6,138 bases of DNA, from the NCBI GenBank assembly GCA_023419055.1, contig JAEZYO010001070.1:1-6138 (forward strand), written 5' to 3'. Position 1 is the stretch's first letter; each line of letters begins with the position of its first letter. Below, in pieces: positions 5,174-6,138 of the stretch. The position numbers and the translations under genes are program-made. The notes below the pieces were generated by a model that made no database searches, was not told where the DNA came from, and saw nothing but the letters and a program-made list of their open reading frames with translations. This DNA comes from Pseudomonadota bacterium (GTDB taxonomy: Bacteria > Myxococcota > Polyangia > Polyangiales > Polyangiaceae).

Positions 5174-6138
5174 ATGCACATCAAGAAGCTCGAGATCGCG
5201 GGGTTCAAGTCCTTCGTGGACCGAACCGTGATCCACTTCGATCACGACGTCCTTGCCATCGTTGGGCCGAATGGCTGTGGGAAATCCAACGTCGTCGACG
5301 CAATTCGTTGGTGCTTGGGGGAGCAGAGCGCGAAGCACTTGCGTGGTCGCGCGATGGAAGACGTGATTTTCAACGGCTCCGAGTCGCGAAAGCCTCACGG
5401 TCTGGCTGAAGTCACCATCACGTTCGACAACACGAACCCCGACTACGCGGCCACGCTGCCGCCCGAGTACCGAGAGTATCCGGAGATCGCCGTCACCCGT
5501 CGCCTGTTCCGAGACGGGACCAGCGAGTACCTGATCAACAAGACGCAGGTCCGCCTGCGGGACATCACGGAGCTCTTCCTCGGTACCGGTGTAGGTACCA
5601 AGGCGTACTCCATCGTCGAACAGGGGCGCATCGGGCAGATCGTGAGCGCTCGCCCCGAAGATCGGCGCCTGTTCATCGAAGAGGCCGCCGGCATCACCAA
5701 GTACAAGCAGCGCCGGAAGATGGCCGAGCGCAAGATGGAGCTGACGCGGCAGAATTTGCTCCGCATCAACGACATCGTCTCCGAAATCGACCGCAATCGC
5801 GCTTCCTTGAAGCGCCAGGTCGCGAAGGCGGAGCGGTTCCTCGACTATCGGCGCGAGCTCGAAGACCTCGTCCTCCTGGACGCCTCGCACCGGATGCTCG
5901 AGCTCGTCGTGACCGAGCGCGTCGAGCGCGAAGGCTTCGACGCGGCGAGCAGCTCCGCCAACGAGGCGCGAGCGAAGCTCCGCGACGCCGAAGGCACGCT
6001 CGAGACGGCTCGCGAAGAGGCGCTCACCATCGAGATCCGCACGGAAGAAGCGTCTCAACGCGCCTTCGAAGCGGACAACGAGGTGACCGGTCTCCACGCC
6101 GAGATCGAGCGTTCGCGCGACAAGCTCGCACACCTGAA
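5174..6138 (+). CDS. smc: Chromosome segregation ATPase SMC (partial, N-terminal part)
   Basis: The condensin-like ATPase that, with ScpA and ScpB, compacts and segregates the bacterial chromosome by loop extrusion. 321 residues are visible of a protein usually about 1,150-1,250 long; the hinge, second coiled coil and C-terminal head with signature motif and Walker B lie beyond the right edge. Visible motifs are [14 protein letters not shown] at the start, Walker [10 protein letters not shown] (31-39), the conserved [20 protein letters not shown] stretch, [16 protein letters not shown] (107-122), the Q-loop region [18 protein letters not shown] (139-156) and [19 protein letters not shown] (160-178). 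From about 180 a heptad-rich coiled coil begins. The ATG has a GAGGG site 10 bases upstream. It is transcribed away from the fmdB-pheA pair. Nothing in the head departs from the family. Confidence 0.97.
   Translation, partial: MHIKKLEIAGFKSFVDRTVIHFDHDVLAIVGPNGCGKSNVVDAIRWCLGEQSAKHLRGRAMEDVIFNGSESRKPHGLAEVTITFDNTNPDYAATLPPEYREYPEIAVTRRLFRDGTSEYLINKTQVRLRDITELFLGTGVGTKAYSIVEQGRIGQIVSARPEDRRLFIEEAAGITKYKQRRKMAERKMELTRQNLLRINDIVSEIDRNRASLKRQVAKAERFLDYRRELEDLVLLDASHRMLELVVTERVEREGFDAASSSANEARAKLRDAEGTLETAREEALTIEIRTEEASQRAFEADNEVTGLHAEIERSRDKLAHL

Noticed and set aside
4973..6133. Minus-strand open frame of 386 codons opposite smc
   Set aside because: Shadow of smc; the plus strand carries Walker A and other SMC head motifs, and the minus translation shows none.

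Overview
The window is GC-rich with strongly GC-biased third codon positions. The sequence style (a class-II-like AroA, an AroQ-type P-protein, an SMC head with [16 protein letters not shown], a poly-Ser FmdB-family protein) fits a deltaproteobacterial or myxobacterial chromosome. I infer Myxococcota, possibly a Polyangiales-like lineage; no rRNA or other decisive marker is present. Nothing indicates a plasmid, phage, insertion sequence or CRISPR array.

Layout: five genes lie on the minus strand and read leftward from a ~520-base divergent spacer; one gene reads rightward from it. Right to left on the minus strand these are a small zinc-ribbon FmdB-family protein with a poly-serine tail (4650-4312), a directly abutting PheA-like chorismate mutase/prephenate dehydratase/ACT protein (4311-3241), a ~305-base spacer holding a terminator-like hairpin and a weak promoter candidate, a lipoprotein of unknown function starting at TTG (2935-1940), an AroA-like EPSP synthase family protein (1929-589), and cytidylate kinase Cmk (592 to beyond the left edge). 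On the plus strand the N-terminal third or so of the condensin ATPase Smc starts at 5174 and runs off the right edge.

How they work together: aroA-cmk is a common bacterial pairing, here with an ATGA overlap. The AroA (shikimate pathway) and PheA (phenylalanine branch from chorismate) homologues would normally supply aromatic amino acids. The most notable observation is that, by hand alignment to E. coli and CP4-type proteins, both depart from their families at many substrate-binding and catalytic positions while keeping the fold signatures. PheA lacks the key residues of both catalytic domains but keeps a recognisable ACT domain. AroA lacks the usual Lys of the PGDKS motif, the N-x-G-T loop, the S-A-Q motif and the KESDR motif. 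Either this lineage uses strongly divergent versions, or these are paralogues with a changed or regulatory role. That is the lead most worth following here.
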